A stretch of DNA of 41,513 bases. Origin: Thamnocephalis sphaerospora (lineage: Eukaryota > Zoopagomycota > Zoopagomycetes > Zoopagales > Sigmoideomycetaceae). The notes under the pieces were generated by a model. The model was not told the origin of the DNA and did no database searches. It was given only the letters and a program-made list of their open reading frames with translations. Both the position numbers and the translations under genes were made by a program. The DNA lies in contig KZ992495.1 in assembly GCA_003614735.1 (NCBI GenBank), forward strand, positions 1 to 41,513, read 5' to 3'. Of the stretch, positions 8,690 through 18,989 are shown one piece after another (within the stretch, counting starts at the first letter, position 1; each line of letters opens with the position of its first letter).

Positions 8690-11295
8690 CTATGCATTCT
8701 CCGCACCGGCGATCGTGGCCAGCTCATCCAGCATGCGCTGTACCTGGTCTCGCTTGGCCAGTTCTTTGCGCTTTGTCTGGGCCAAGGACGGTACCTCCAA
8801 GACCTGCAGCAACTGGCTGAGTCCCGGCGGGCCAAGCAGCGCAAGGCGTGCCAGCGCACACGCAAGTCGGTAGACTGCAAGTTGCCAGTGTCAGCACAGT
8901 TAGCCGCCCAAATCACCGCCACGAGCCACTTGCCAATCTCCTCATCTTGCTCTTCACGCAACGCTTCAACCATGGCACTTGCGCATTCCACCAGCCATGA
9001 CTCGTCATCCTGGGTATGCGTGCGTGCTGCATCCGAAGCAGCACCGCCCTCGCCGTGCTCGGTACCGACACGCAGCTCCCAGGCCCGCGTGGCAACGTTA
9101 AAGGCCAGCGAGGCTGCAGCACGGCGTGTAGCCTGGTCTTGGGCCAGCAGCGTGTGTACGAGCAGTTCGGTGATCATCGTGCGTGGCGACATTGCCCCAA
9201 AGTCACGCTGACCCACAGGTGGCAGCTGGTGCGTCTTGACGGACAGAGCCCAGTCGGCTGCGGCCGGATCGGCAAATAGCTGACACGCCTTTAGAGCGTC
9301 GGGAGCGGTGTAAGCATGTTGCACAACCGTTGCACATCAATGGCCCACTTACACAACGCAGCGCCACCAGGGAGAATGCCTTGGGAATGGGCGCCTGCTC
9401 GGTGCTGGTCGTCGCGGCATGCAGTGCCGAAAGAAGCACTAGGCCTGATGGGCCGTGGCCAATGCATCAGCCATCCCGACGCTAGGCACATGCATGCACA
9501 TGCTCACCTTGCATGCTTGCATAATGCTGGCGGCCCGGCCTGGTCGTGAGCAGCAGACGTACCAAGTCCAACACGGGAAACATTTTGTCTATTGGCAGCG
9601 TGGCCAATAGGTGGTCTGCCCGCCACAGGCGTCGGTAAGACATGCGAATGCTTGCTCTGCGGTCGCACGTAGAAACATACCCGTCAACACCGACCACTCG
9701 GCCGGAGGCGTCTCGGTAAAGGCGGTGCCCGCCTTCTGTGCCGTCTCCCAGCGTGCGAGCCATGCTTGCAGCGCCTGCAGTCGCTCTTCATGGCCTGTGG
9801 ACAAAATGGCACCATTGCCCGCTGTGTCGATAAACTCGCGCAGCTTTGTAAACATGGGCTCAACCTTGGGCAGCGCTGTAAACAGCACTGGTGCGGTGGA
9901 AAAGCGGCGCAACGTGGGGAGGTCCAGCTGCTCATGCGGATGGGCTGGGTGACGCGTGTGCAGCACCAATGAGCAAGATACTGTCGATGCAGCATGCGGT
10001 ACACCACTTACGCGGATAGGCGGTGAACCGCAGGAGGTTCAGGCTGGACGTGAGCTCTGACACACTTGCGCCCACCATTTCGTGCGTTTTCTGGCCATCG
10101 ACAAAGAACATGAAGGTGGGCGTTCCGCGAATCTGATACGTGGCTGCAACATCAAACGCCACGCCCGTGTCCACCGTCACACCCACAACGGGTTTTGTGT
10201 GCGCCTGTTCCTGCTCTGTCATCAAGCGGCGGAACTCGGGTGCAATGAGGCGGCATGGCGGGCAGCCTTGTGAGGTAAAGTAGAGTGCCACGGCGCGGTT
10301 GGCGCTCAGCAGCCGATTGACATCGCCAAGGTTGCGCGCCTGGTGTAGAAGGACGGGACCTGTCGTGCGCTCGGCCGAAAGCTGCGACGGCACGTCCGAC
10401 GGCACCGGGGGCGTCGGCGTGGACAATGCTGACCCACCGGGGCCAAACGCCGTCTCGATAAACGGACGCATCTGCTGGCCAAACGGGCTAAGGCGTGCAC
10501 ACGGGCGTTGGTAACGTACGCCGCGCATGCCCCAGTCTGGTGCTACTACTCACGTCTGCAAAAAGTCCGCCGGTAGATCTGACACAAAGGCGCGGCCATG
10601 TCAGCGCGTCTATTTCGGCCGGCGAGCGCCCAGCCATGGTCGCTTACTCGTGATGTAGCCTGGAATTGCTCGGCCCGTTAGAAATTGGATCGCCTCATTG
10701 GAAAAGGTGTTGCAGTTGTGATCCAGGAGATGATACCGTTCCGGACTAGATGGGATCCGCAGCATTGTGCATATAAGCCAGGCCGCCATTGGCGAATCCC
10801 CTGCGGGTCCCGAGCAGGCGTTACCTGAAGCGTTCACGGACACTTGCCAAATAGTCGCTAAAGACATCTTCAGGCAGATGCGTGATGCCCATGTCCACCA
10901 CCTCAACGGGGCCTCCATATGGGGTTACGCCCTAGATGGCGCATGTTTAGTGCATACCAGCTGACAGCGACAGCGCGCGGTACATACCGGCTGGGCCGTC
11001 TGGAGACCCTGACCAAAGTAGTGTTCCTTGCCATACACGACCACTGCAGTATGCCTGAAGCAGACGCAATGAGGCGCAGCCTATGCAGCAGTGGGCAGGC
11101 GCGGCAGTACTCACCAGATGCCGTCTATGCGCGCAATCCGTGAGCATACAGCCGCCCGTTAGCTGTCGTTCCGGCCGCGCACCATGGTCTCTGTGCGGGC
11201 CCACCAATCTGCCGGCCTGTCAGCGGCATCGACATGGCTCGCGCCATACCGCGCGACAGATCGTACACATAAAGCTTGACTGGATGACCGTCCAT
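8690..11295 (-). CDS. PPPDE (DeSI-type) peptidase - thioredoxin - PUL domain fusion protein, 12 exons
   Basis: Exons: 11295-11205, 11124-11115, 11054-10988, 10931-10825, 10745-10648, 10578-10554, 10487-10012, 9944-9681, 9615-9508, 9444-9353, 9288-8934 and 8874-8690. Together they encode 625 residues in one open frame. The N-terminal PPPDE domain (about 6-130) has the catalytic His35 in GIWHT and Cys103 in [10 protein letters not shown]. This is the papain-like fold of deSUMOylating/deubiquitinating DeSI proteases. A thioredoxin domain follows (about 177-285) with active site CPPC at 208-211 and a cis-Pro in RGTPTF. The rest (about 340-625) is a helical PUL domain, known in PLAA/Ufd3 for binding Cdc48/p97. 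Exon 2 is only 10 nt, and the last intron (8933-8875) begins GC instead of GT. The ATG at 11295 is the first that precedes the conserved VKLYVYDLS strand. A likely role is removal of ubiquitin-like modifiers from Cdc48 clients under redox control; that is an inference. Confidence 0.9.
8875..8933 (-). other. GC-AG intron (intron 11 of the PPPDE-thioredoxin-PUL gene)
   Basis: The donor reads G|GCAAGT and the acceptor TTGCAG. Only a phase-1 junction restores the conserved PUL sequence [19 protein letters not shown]. No GT in the exon end occurs in that phase, so the GC donor is required by the reading frame. Confidence 0.85.
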
Positions 11296-13537
11296 GGGCA
11301 ACAAGCGTAGCAAAGGATAGAGAGGCGCTGGGGGTGATGATGGCGTAGGGACTGTCGTGGTGCACTTTTGGAGACTGTTTCTAGATCCTTCAGCGTCCTT
11401 GTCGTTATAGTCTCTCTCGCACTCTATGCGCGTGCGCGGCGGCAGTCTACGTATGCGCGCGCGTGGCGGCCGCGTATCCACGCCAAGCGCCTGCAAGCTG
11501 GATGGCGCTACACCAGCATATAGCTTGATCGCTTGGCGGTGGATGCTCTCGCGGCGTGGCCAGCCGGCACATGCTGCGTTTCAGGTCTGGATGGTGCTAT
11601 GACACGCGCACGCGCGCACTATCAGCTGCGGAGACCGTTTATCGCTGGCTCATGTTTGCGTAGACATGGCGGATGTAGCAGCCGTGGCTTATGGCCAGTC
11701 GCATCGCCAGTTTGGGTGCATCCTTTATGGCTTTCTGTGTTCACGCAGCTACCATAGGCGTGTATGCTACGAAGAAGGCGCCGTTGCTTGTCCAACCAGT
11801 GCGCTGCCTGTTTCGTTCGCCCAAATCCATACACACGCTGGCCAGCCGCTCTCCTTGCTCCTCTCGCTCTCACTCACTCTCACTCTCCTCGTCTCGTCTG
11901 CCTGTCCAGCGACGGTGTGTGTCTGTGTGTGCGTGTGTATGCGTGTGTGTGTATGCGCACACGCCTTCGCTCGCTCTCTCTTCTCGTTAACGGTCTCGTG
12001 TTGCGTGTCTGCTTCTGCTCGAGATTCGCATTCCGCTTCCGTCTGCTGCCTCCGACCTGCCCACGTTGTGCGCAAGCATCGATTGCCTCTCCTACCACCT
12101 GCTAGCGCGGTCTGCGTAGCTGGTTCTCTTTAGCCTATCCACACTAGTGTTCCGCAGACCACTGCCTTCCTCTTCTATCTGAACGCCTAGTCTTTTGTGC
12201 CTTTGTGCACCAACTGCCCCCATCCTCTCTCTCCTCTCTCCTCTCTCTCTTGCCGACTTCGCACACACTCTTTTATTCACGCAATCATTGGCTGGGTGCA
12301 TGTGTGTATGTGCATGTGCGTGTGCGTAGGTATGTATGCGTGCATACAGCAGGTGGGCGATGGACGACGGGCGGCTGCAAGCGGCTGGTCGCAGTTCGCC
12401 GCGTGCACGCCACCGGTGCGGCTGCCACCCTCGGACCACCCAGCGAGCGCACCTGGCAAGCGACAACGTTTGTGGCGCTGCCGCAGTGACGGTGGTCCGG
12501 ATGGCGGCCTTGGATAGAGAACGCCTTGGTGTTTGCTTGTGCTAACCTACTGTGCGCGGGTGTTTCGTCTCACTTTCCTTTTCGCTTTGTGTCCAACGTG
12601 CTCGCCGCCGCCTTGCCACCTTGGTTGCTTTCCCGGCCGCTTTGACGATACTTTTTCCCTACACCGCCGCTGCATGCCACGCTCTCTGCTGAATTCGCCA
12701 CTTTCGCCATCCCGCTCTACACCCCGGGGCGGCGCCGCCTATACTTTTTTTCGTTTACGGCTGTCCGCTGCATAATCATCACCGCGTGCGTAGCTCCCTG
12801 TTTCACTTTTGTCCACGCGCTAGTTTCCTGTTGAAGCCAAAGATCGGTGGCAGCCAAGCACTTGACGGCGTGCACCGACTTCCGCGCATAGCTGCATTCC
12901 TCGTCTTCTGCACCAGGCGTCTGTTGCCGCATCTGTGCCACGTTCACCTCGTCGCGGCACTCTGCTCCAGCATCTAGCATCTCTGCACGACCTCTGGCGC
13001 CAACGTACGTGCTCGTTCGTACGTGACTGGATACCGGACGGTGCGCGTCCGCCTACCATTGTCAGTCGGCTCGCGTCTGTCTGTGGTCTGGACAGAAACG
13101 ACAGCAGGTACGCTGCGCTATAGCACAACTGCGCATATTTGCCGGGTTTGTGCCTAGGATAGAGGCGACCAGGTAAGCGTCGGGGTGAATGGTGTCGGGA
13201 GCCTGGTCATGGCATGTGTGTGTGTGTGTGTGCGCGCTAATCACCGTCAATGCCGCAGTGAAGATCAACACCGCCGCTATTTGCGCGTGTGTGAGAGTGA
13301 GAAAGTGAAAAGCTTCCTGCGTACTGCTACGATCAGACGAACGGCCAAGCAGGCGTACGGGACACATATAGCGTGATAGACAGATATAGGCCGCTTTCGG
13401 GCACTGTTCGTTGCATATCCGTGCGTACGCGATACCAGCGTCATCAGCAGACGTGAAGGTGTGCTACGCCGCTAGTCGCCCTCCTAATAGTCTTGGCCTT
13501 TTTACGGCCAACGTGTGGCGTGATCGCCGACCGCAGG
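11296..13537. other. 2.2-kb divergent intergenic region with CT and GT tracts
   Basis: This region separates the leftward peptidase fusion gene from the rightward type I membrane protein gene. It holds CT-rich blocks (about 11860-11900 and 12226-12251) and GT-rich blocks (about 11915-11960 and (TG)9 at 13215-13232). The open frames here are low-complexity and lack domains. The long pyrimidine-rich stretch suggests promoter and 5'-leader sequence, but no exon can be supported. Confidence 0.5.
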
Positions 13538-14834
13538 ATGCCTTCCGGCGGTAAGCCCGCCCGGGCGGCAAATTGGGCTGCAGGGCTTCACCGCTGTGTT
13601 CGCATCGTCGCCGCGTTTGCGGTTATCAGCTTTACCATGACTGGAATAGCATTGGGCACGTCGGACCTGTTTCCTTCGACGCCCTTTGTAGACGCCGCGG
13701 CAGTTGATCCGGCAGCAATGCTGGTGCGACGCCAGACTAGTGGTAAGCCAGCGCAGGGCAATTCAACGGACGCGAGACGCGACAGGCTGACACTCGTTCA
13801 TAGCACCCATCTTTGATCCCAATCAATGCACCAGCGGTATTTACTGCAATCCAAAGGGCGGCGAAACCTTCAACGCAAGCGACTTTGCCGTCCACTGGAA
13901 TCCGACCCAGACGCTGTTTGCGGCCAACACGCGTGTTTCCGTCTTTCTGGTGTCGTCGTACCAGTCCGACAATATCGTTTACAAACAGGAGTATATTCCC
14001 AGCGCAAGTGGCAATATCCGCGTTCAGATTACTCCCAAGTTTTTCTCCACTGGAACGCCAGGAAAGCCGGTGTCCGAAAAGTTTCGGCTATGGATCTTGC
14101 CTGGTGGCGATACGCCACTGACCATGACCAACTATGCCAACATTGAAATCACGCTGGCCGCCGTACTGCCCTCCGCCTCGTCGGCAACGCCCACCTCTAC
14201 GTCTTCTTCTGGCGACGCGAGCGCTCTACCGCCGGCTGGTGACGCAAAATCGGCCGAAAGCGGTGGGCTGGGCGTGCCGGCCACCGTTGGCATCGGCGTG
14301 GGCGCAGCGGTAGTGTTAGCTGCGCTGGTGGCCGGTATTCTTTTGATGCGCGCACGCAAGCGCCGTCAGCTCACGGCGGCCAAGGCAGAGGCAGCGGCCG
14401 CAGCAGCGACAGACGCGCCTCCGTCACCAGGCTCGCTCGATGCACCAGGCTCGGCACTTTCGGGTGGAAGGGCGTCGGGCAACGCCAATCTGTCAGCAGG
14501 TGATGCCATTCTAATTGCTGCCACATATCGGCAGCTAATGCGCAAGCCAAGCTGGAAGGCGGGTGACATGCCGGACGACGACGACGACGACGACGACGAC
14601 GAAGATTCGAGTCTAGATCCGGTGCTGAAACGGCAGGAGATGGGCGCACGCGTACTTATGGAGTCGCTTGCCGACGAAGGCCACGGCCTGCGTAATGTGG
14701 CGTCGGGCACGGCCATTCGCGTGGAGGACTCGGCCAGCGCCATCACCGAGCCATCTCCCTCGAGTGCACGGCCATCCGTGACCAGCACTGAGCCGCTGAC
14801 ATCAAGCAACTCGCCAAAGTCCATAACACGATAG
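13538..14834 (+). CDS. single-pass (type I) membrane protein, unknown function
   Basis: Two exons (13538-13742 and 13804-14834) encode 411 residues. The intron (61 nt, GTAAGC...CATAG) is phase 1 with a CTGAC branch site. The N-terminus has a basic stretch and a hydrophobic segment (about 22-42) that acts as a signal peptide. An ectodomain of about 120 residues follows, containing a CxxxxYC pair and beta-strand-like sequence. Then come a Ser/Thr/Ala-rich stalk and a transmembrane helix (about 226-250) with a basic stop-transfer stretch (RARKRRQ). The cytoplasmic tail of about 160 residues is Ala/Ser-rich with a run of Asp encoded by (GAC)9 at 14574-14600. This layout resembles fungal wall sensors or Kre9/Knh1-like surface proteins, but I see no decisive domain. 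Confidence 0.8.
14574..14600 (+). repeat. (GAC)9 tract encoding poly-Asp
   Basis: Nine in-frame GAC codons in the cytoplasmic tail of the type I membrane protein produce an acidic run followed by Glu-Asp. Confidence 0.9.
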
Positions 14835-15363
14835 GCTTTTGCGGTGCACACGAATTTTTATAATGTGCTGCGCGATCGTTGGATGCGCAGCAACACCAGC
14901 CCCTTGTGCCTGGGTGTTTTCGTGCTCAGTGCAACCCCACCTGCTCGCTGCCTGCTAGTCTGTCGCACCCGCCTTGTCTGCAGCGCAGCCTACTCTCCTT
15001 GATTTTCCACGGCCATTGTAGCATATGTGCCAGTGTGTTTCTTCATGTCATTATTAAATAGTGCGCGCTACTGCTGCCATCTGCTTCTTCTTACGATCAT
15101 GCGCGCGCGTTGAAATGCACGCGCGTCTATTGTCGTCGTCACTGGTGCCACTGGCATTGGAGCAATGCATGCAGGTTGGCGCTCGCGTAACAAGGCGCAT
15201 GACGTAGCTATGCGCGGTCCAGGCGTTATCAGTGCACCTGAGCGCCATCCCCGCGCCAACAATCTCTACGTCTTGTTCCACTTTACCGCTTCAGTACCAG
15301 TGCACTTTGGTTACCGCGACCGTTCAGCAGTATGACGCAAGTGAGTGAATTTGCGTGTAAGAC
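14835..15363. other. intergenic region before aminotransferase gene
   Basis: About 530 bp without a recognisable gene lie between two rightward genes. I see no clear TATA box or other site. Confidence 0.5.
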
Positions 15364-17382
15364 ATGGTTACCCTGCTGACGTCTGGCCTTGCACGACGCA
15401 TCTTTTGCTTGTTGCCTGCCCAACTTTCCTTCAAGAGCACCTCCAACGAGCCAGAGCAGCAGCAGCAGCAGCAGCAGCAGCACACGGAGCAGCATCCTCA
15501 CCATCCCGAGCACCACCATGTTAAACTGTCCTTTCGCATGGCGGCTGAACTCCTACTAAAAGAAATCCGCAGGCAAGCGCTACAGCACCATTAGCCGTCG
15601 AACTAGCATCTAATATACGCCTGCATTAGCGAGCGGGAGCGGCAGTCGCATGTGCACAAGTTGCTGCGCTCCTATCCGGGCAACCGTGCTTCGACGACTC
15701 AAAGGGAAGAAATGCCTGGCATCGAGCACCCAGCCAGCACCGGCGTCATCTACGTAACGGACCGGTATGCATTAGCACGGCGTCTGCTGCTGCGCTTCGC
15801 TACGCTCACGCCGTGTATACAGTGCGTCAAAGTTTGGCTTCTATCCGGATAACAAGGAATGGGCCAATTTCGGCCAGGGCGCACCAGAAGGTAGGGCAGC
15901 AGCGATACACAGTGCTAAAATTGCAGCGCTGACCGTGGTCGGCAGTCGACGACATTCCCGGCGCGGACCCCAAACCAACGACTATCGACCTGCCGGTGGA
16001 GACGCGCGAGTATGCGCCGGTGGCGGGCGCCACTGAGCTGCGCAAGGCGGTCGCCAACTTGTACAACGAAGTCTACCGCCGCGACAAAGAGTCCAAGTAC
16101 ACCTATGAGAACGTGTGCATTGTGCCTGGTGGCCGGGCCGGCATCACGCGTGTCGCATCTGCTATCGGCAACGTGAACGTGGGCTATTTCCTGCCAGAGT
16201 ACACGGCGTACGAGCAGATGCTCGGTGTTTTCAAGCGCTTTGTGCCAATTCCCTCGGTGCTGGACGAGAGCAGCAGCTATCACATTGACCCGCGCGTCAT
16301 GCGCAAGGAGATCACCAAGCGTGGCTTAGGCCTGATCGTGCTGAGCAATCCGGGCAATCCAACGGGACAGGTAGTGGAGGGCGAGGAGCTGGCCGAATGC
16401 GTGCAGATTGCGCGCGAACGCAAGTGCACCATCGTGTTTGACGAGTTCTACTCGGCGTACATCTACTCACATCCCGAGGAAATGAACGGCCGCACCGTTA
16501 GCGCCGCCGCTTACATCGACGGTGGGTACCCGCGGCCTGCAGAGCGCGCAGACAAGCGCTAATCTTAGCGGTCGCGGTGCCACAAACATGTGCAGATGTC
16601 AATGAGGATCCAATCATCATGGTAGATGGCCTGACCAAGAATCACCGTCTGCCGGGCTGGCGCGTGTGCTGGCTGATCGGCCCCAAGGAGCTGGTCTCGT
16701 CCATGCAGTCGTCTGGCTCGTTCCTCGATGGTATGCCAAGCGCCAGCTGGCGTACTGCTGCTGCCACTGCTAAACTGTGCTGCATTTTTGCTTTAGGTGG
16801 CGCCAACCATCCGCTCCAGATGGCGGCTGTTCCGCTGTTGGATCCGGAGCACTATCACCGCGAAGTGGTTGCGCTGCAGAACCACTTTAGGCACAAGCGC
16901 GACACGGTTCTCGAGCGGCTTGCAAATATGGGCCTAGAAGTCAAGCACCCACCCAAGGCCACCTTTTACGTATGGCTGGATCTGAGCCCGCTACCCAGCC
17001 CCATCAACATTGGTCTCGAGTTCTTTGAGGCGCTGCTGCATGAGAAAGTGTACGTACTGCCCGTGCTGTGCATTGTATGTCTCGTCTGTCTGACAAGCGC
17101 CCTGTATATTTGCTTGCCTGTGCATGCACGCAACAAAGTATTGTTGGTAAGTAGTCGGTACCCGTGCAGTGGATTCTCGCGTCGACCTAATCGCTGACAC
17201 TACCACCTACAGTGCCCGGAATCTTCTTCGACATCAACCCGGCTCATCGCCGCGACCTGTTCGAGTCGCCGTGCCACCACTTTGTTCGACTGTCGTTTGG
17301 TCCGCCGCTGGAAGAGCTTCAGCGAGGTCTGGACGGCATTGAGCGTCTGCTGAAGCGCCACCACTATCCGCCACAAGAGTAG
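15364..17382 (+). CDS. class I/II PLP-dependent aminotransferase, 8 exons
   Basis: Exons: 15364-15572, 15630-15764, 15823-15890, 15946-16521, 16596-16730, 16797-17049, 17139-17146 and 17213-17382, giving 517 residues. If the in-frame ATG at 15538 is used, the product is 459 residues. Fold-type I features are clear: NPGNPTG, the PLP-binding Asp in VFDEFYSAY and the Schiff-base Lys344 in DGLTKNHRLPGWR (long-form numbering). The substrate (amino acid and keto acid) cannot be read from the sequence. The long form adds an N-terminus with basic and hydrophobic residues that might target mitochondria, then a (CAG)8 poly-Gln run and a His-rich stretch. Intron 1 (15573-15629) starts with GC. Exon 7 is just 8 nt and supplies the conserved KVIVVPGIFFD segment. 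The gene converges with the arrestin gene 113 bp downstream. Confidence 0.9.
15457..15480 (+). repeat. (CAG)8 tract encoding poly-Gln
   Basis: Eight CAG codons sit in the first exon of the long form of the aminotransferase, followed by His/Glu/Pro-rich sequence. If translation starts at 15538 the tract is 5' leader. Confidence 0.9.
15573..15629 (+). other. GC-AG intron (intron 1 of the aminotransferase gene)
   Basis: The donor AG|GCAAGC and acceptor GCATTAG enclose 57 nt, the usual size here, with a CTAAT branch-like site. Splicing in phase 2 links the ATG-containing frame to the frame that encodes the conserved YPGNRAS...HPASTGVIY region, which otherwise has no start upstream. Confidence 0.7.
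17139..17146 (+). other. 8-nt micro-exon of the aminotransferase gene
   Basis: The sequence TATTGTTG sits between an acceptor ending CAAAG and a donor GTAAGT. Joined to GT from exon 6 and TG from exon 8 it reads Val-Ile-Val-Val before Pro-Gly, the conserved beta-strand of class I aminotransferases. The 89-nt intron 17050-17138 and 66-nt intron 17147-17212 are both GT-AG. Confidence 0.8.
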
Positions 17383-17432
17383 AGGTGCTGCGGTAAGGCT
17401 ACAATGAGATATATTGATGTTTTCGTAAGCGG

Positions 17433-17438
17433 AATAAA
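17433..17438 (+). terminator. AATAAA polyadenylation signal of the aminotransferase gene
   Basis: A perfect AATAAA begins 51 nt after the stop codon at 17382. Confidence 0.6.
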
Positions 17439-17495
17439 GGCGTGCTGAATGAGGAGACAACACGCTGCAAAGATGATGTCGGCGCTCCGTTGACG

Positions 17496-18989
17496 TCACA
17501 GCTCGCACTGGTACGCGGGAGGCTGCGCCAGTGAAGATGGATCAAACAGCCGGTATGCAGGCAGAGAGGTCTCGCCCGTATAGCCTGCACTCATGGTCAT
17601 GTACTCGTCGGTCGTGTCTTGGATATCCTCTTCGCTTGTTGCTGTGGTATCGCCATCAAAAGCGGTGTTCAGCGTTCCTACGACGATAGGCGTATCAAGC
17701 TTGATGGTGCGCCCGCCAAAATGCTTCTCGTTCGTGACACGGATCTTGATGTGAAGCCGGTATTTGAAGCGCAGCGTGGGTGTAGCCACGTTGGTTGGCG
17801 CCAAATCCGCTGGCAGCCTAATTGTGATGGGAATAAAAGTGCGCATGCCACCTTCTGGCACAACGTGCAAGTGTGCTGTCTGCACAGCGACTATAGTGTT
17901 ATCGGTAACCACGTTGCTAAAGCGTTCAATGGTATAGCACAATGTTAACAGCGGAAGGTGGGCAACAGAGTCACATGCTAGTCACTTACTCGCCAGCCTT
18001 GAGCGTGCGCTTCTGCACCAGCTGTACCTTGACCGCGTCGGAAATGAAGCATGGCTGCGTGTGATGCACCTCGGTGAGCACGCGGATAGATTCGCCAGCT
18101 CGGTAGCCCATTCGCTCGATGCTGGCCCACGCGCCAGCCGTATGCGTAGCTGGACTCTGCCTAATGCCAACGAGGCGATGAAGCCTGCTGTGTGCTATGG
18201 TCATTTCCCTGTAGAACTGCATTGGCGTGCGTAGGTCGCCGGCGGAGACATCGACGCTGTCCAGAAAGCGGATAGGCATGTCGCGGCTGACATCGCAGTA
18301 GCCAAACGGCCGTAGCAGCGTCGCGCGCACCTTGTAGCGAATGTAGTTGTAGGTGCCGTCGACGCTGCTTGGTAGGCGTGGCCCAGTGCTGGGAACTCGA
18401 AAAATAAACGGCCAGCTGTGCTTCCCTGCCTCTAGTTGCGCCAGCGGATTTGGCGAGCACTTGTCTGCGCCTCCGCCCTCATCGTCACTGGAGCCGCCTG
18501 GCGGACGGCCAGAGTGCGATGGTGCCAGCTCACGGCCACTCTCTTGGTTAGAGTGCGCGTCCGGCGATATGTGGCTTGGGATTACCGGCGCCATTGAGTT
18601 GCCATAGCCGCTATCGCTTCGCATTCGTCTTCGCACGCTTTCTGGCGCAGCCCTAAAAGCACTCCCTGCATTCACCCCCAAGTGCTTTAGGTGACTATCA
18701 TCGGCTATCCAGAGATCACGCTGTAGACGTAGAAATATCCCGCTATCTCGCGATCTGAGAGGCAAGGCGCTGATTAGCTAATGATAGCGTACGCCAATCT
18801 ATTACGTCGGACTTACTCTGAACCCAGCTGTAGCTTATTGCGCACGCTACCCAAGAGTTGTACGCGTATTCGCTGGAGTGGCATCGCCTTGCGCAGCTCG
18901 AGTCGCACATAGCCGCGCACTATGTCGCCTGGAAAATAGGCACACTTTGACTCGTCGGCCGGCTCAACTGAAAAAACGTCAATGCTCAT
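17496..18989 (-). CDS. alpha-arrestin (arrestin-related trafficking adaptor) with PPxY tail
   Basis: Three exons (18989-18817, 18754-17990, 17916-17496) encode 452 residues; both introns are GT-AG and phase 2. The N-terminal arrestin domain starts SIDVFSVEPAD...YFPGDIVRGYV, the usual first strands. A Ser/Gly/Pro-rich insertion (about 90-165) is probably disordered. Arrestin strands resume with WPFIFRVP and the conserved YNYIRYKVRATLLRPFG. The arrestin C domain follows (about 220-390), including the AGESIRV strand and RFKYRLHIKIRV. A PPAY motif at 445-448, close to the C-terminus, would recruit WW domains of a Rsp5/Nedd4 ubiquitin ligase, as in yeast ART proteins that direct endocytosis of plasma-membrane transporters. 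Cargo is unknown. It converges with the aminotransferase gene. Confidence 0.9.

Noticed and set aside
11860-12260. CT/GT-rich blocks considered as a repeat array or CRISPR-like element
   Set aside because: They are simple dinucleotide tracts without fixed-length repeats and spacers.
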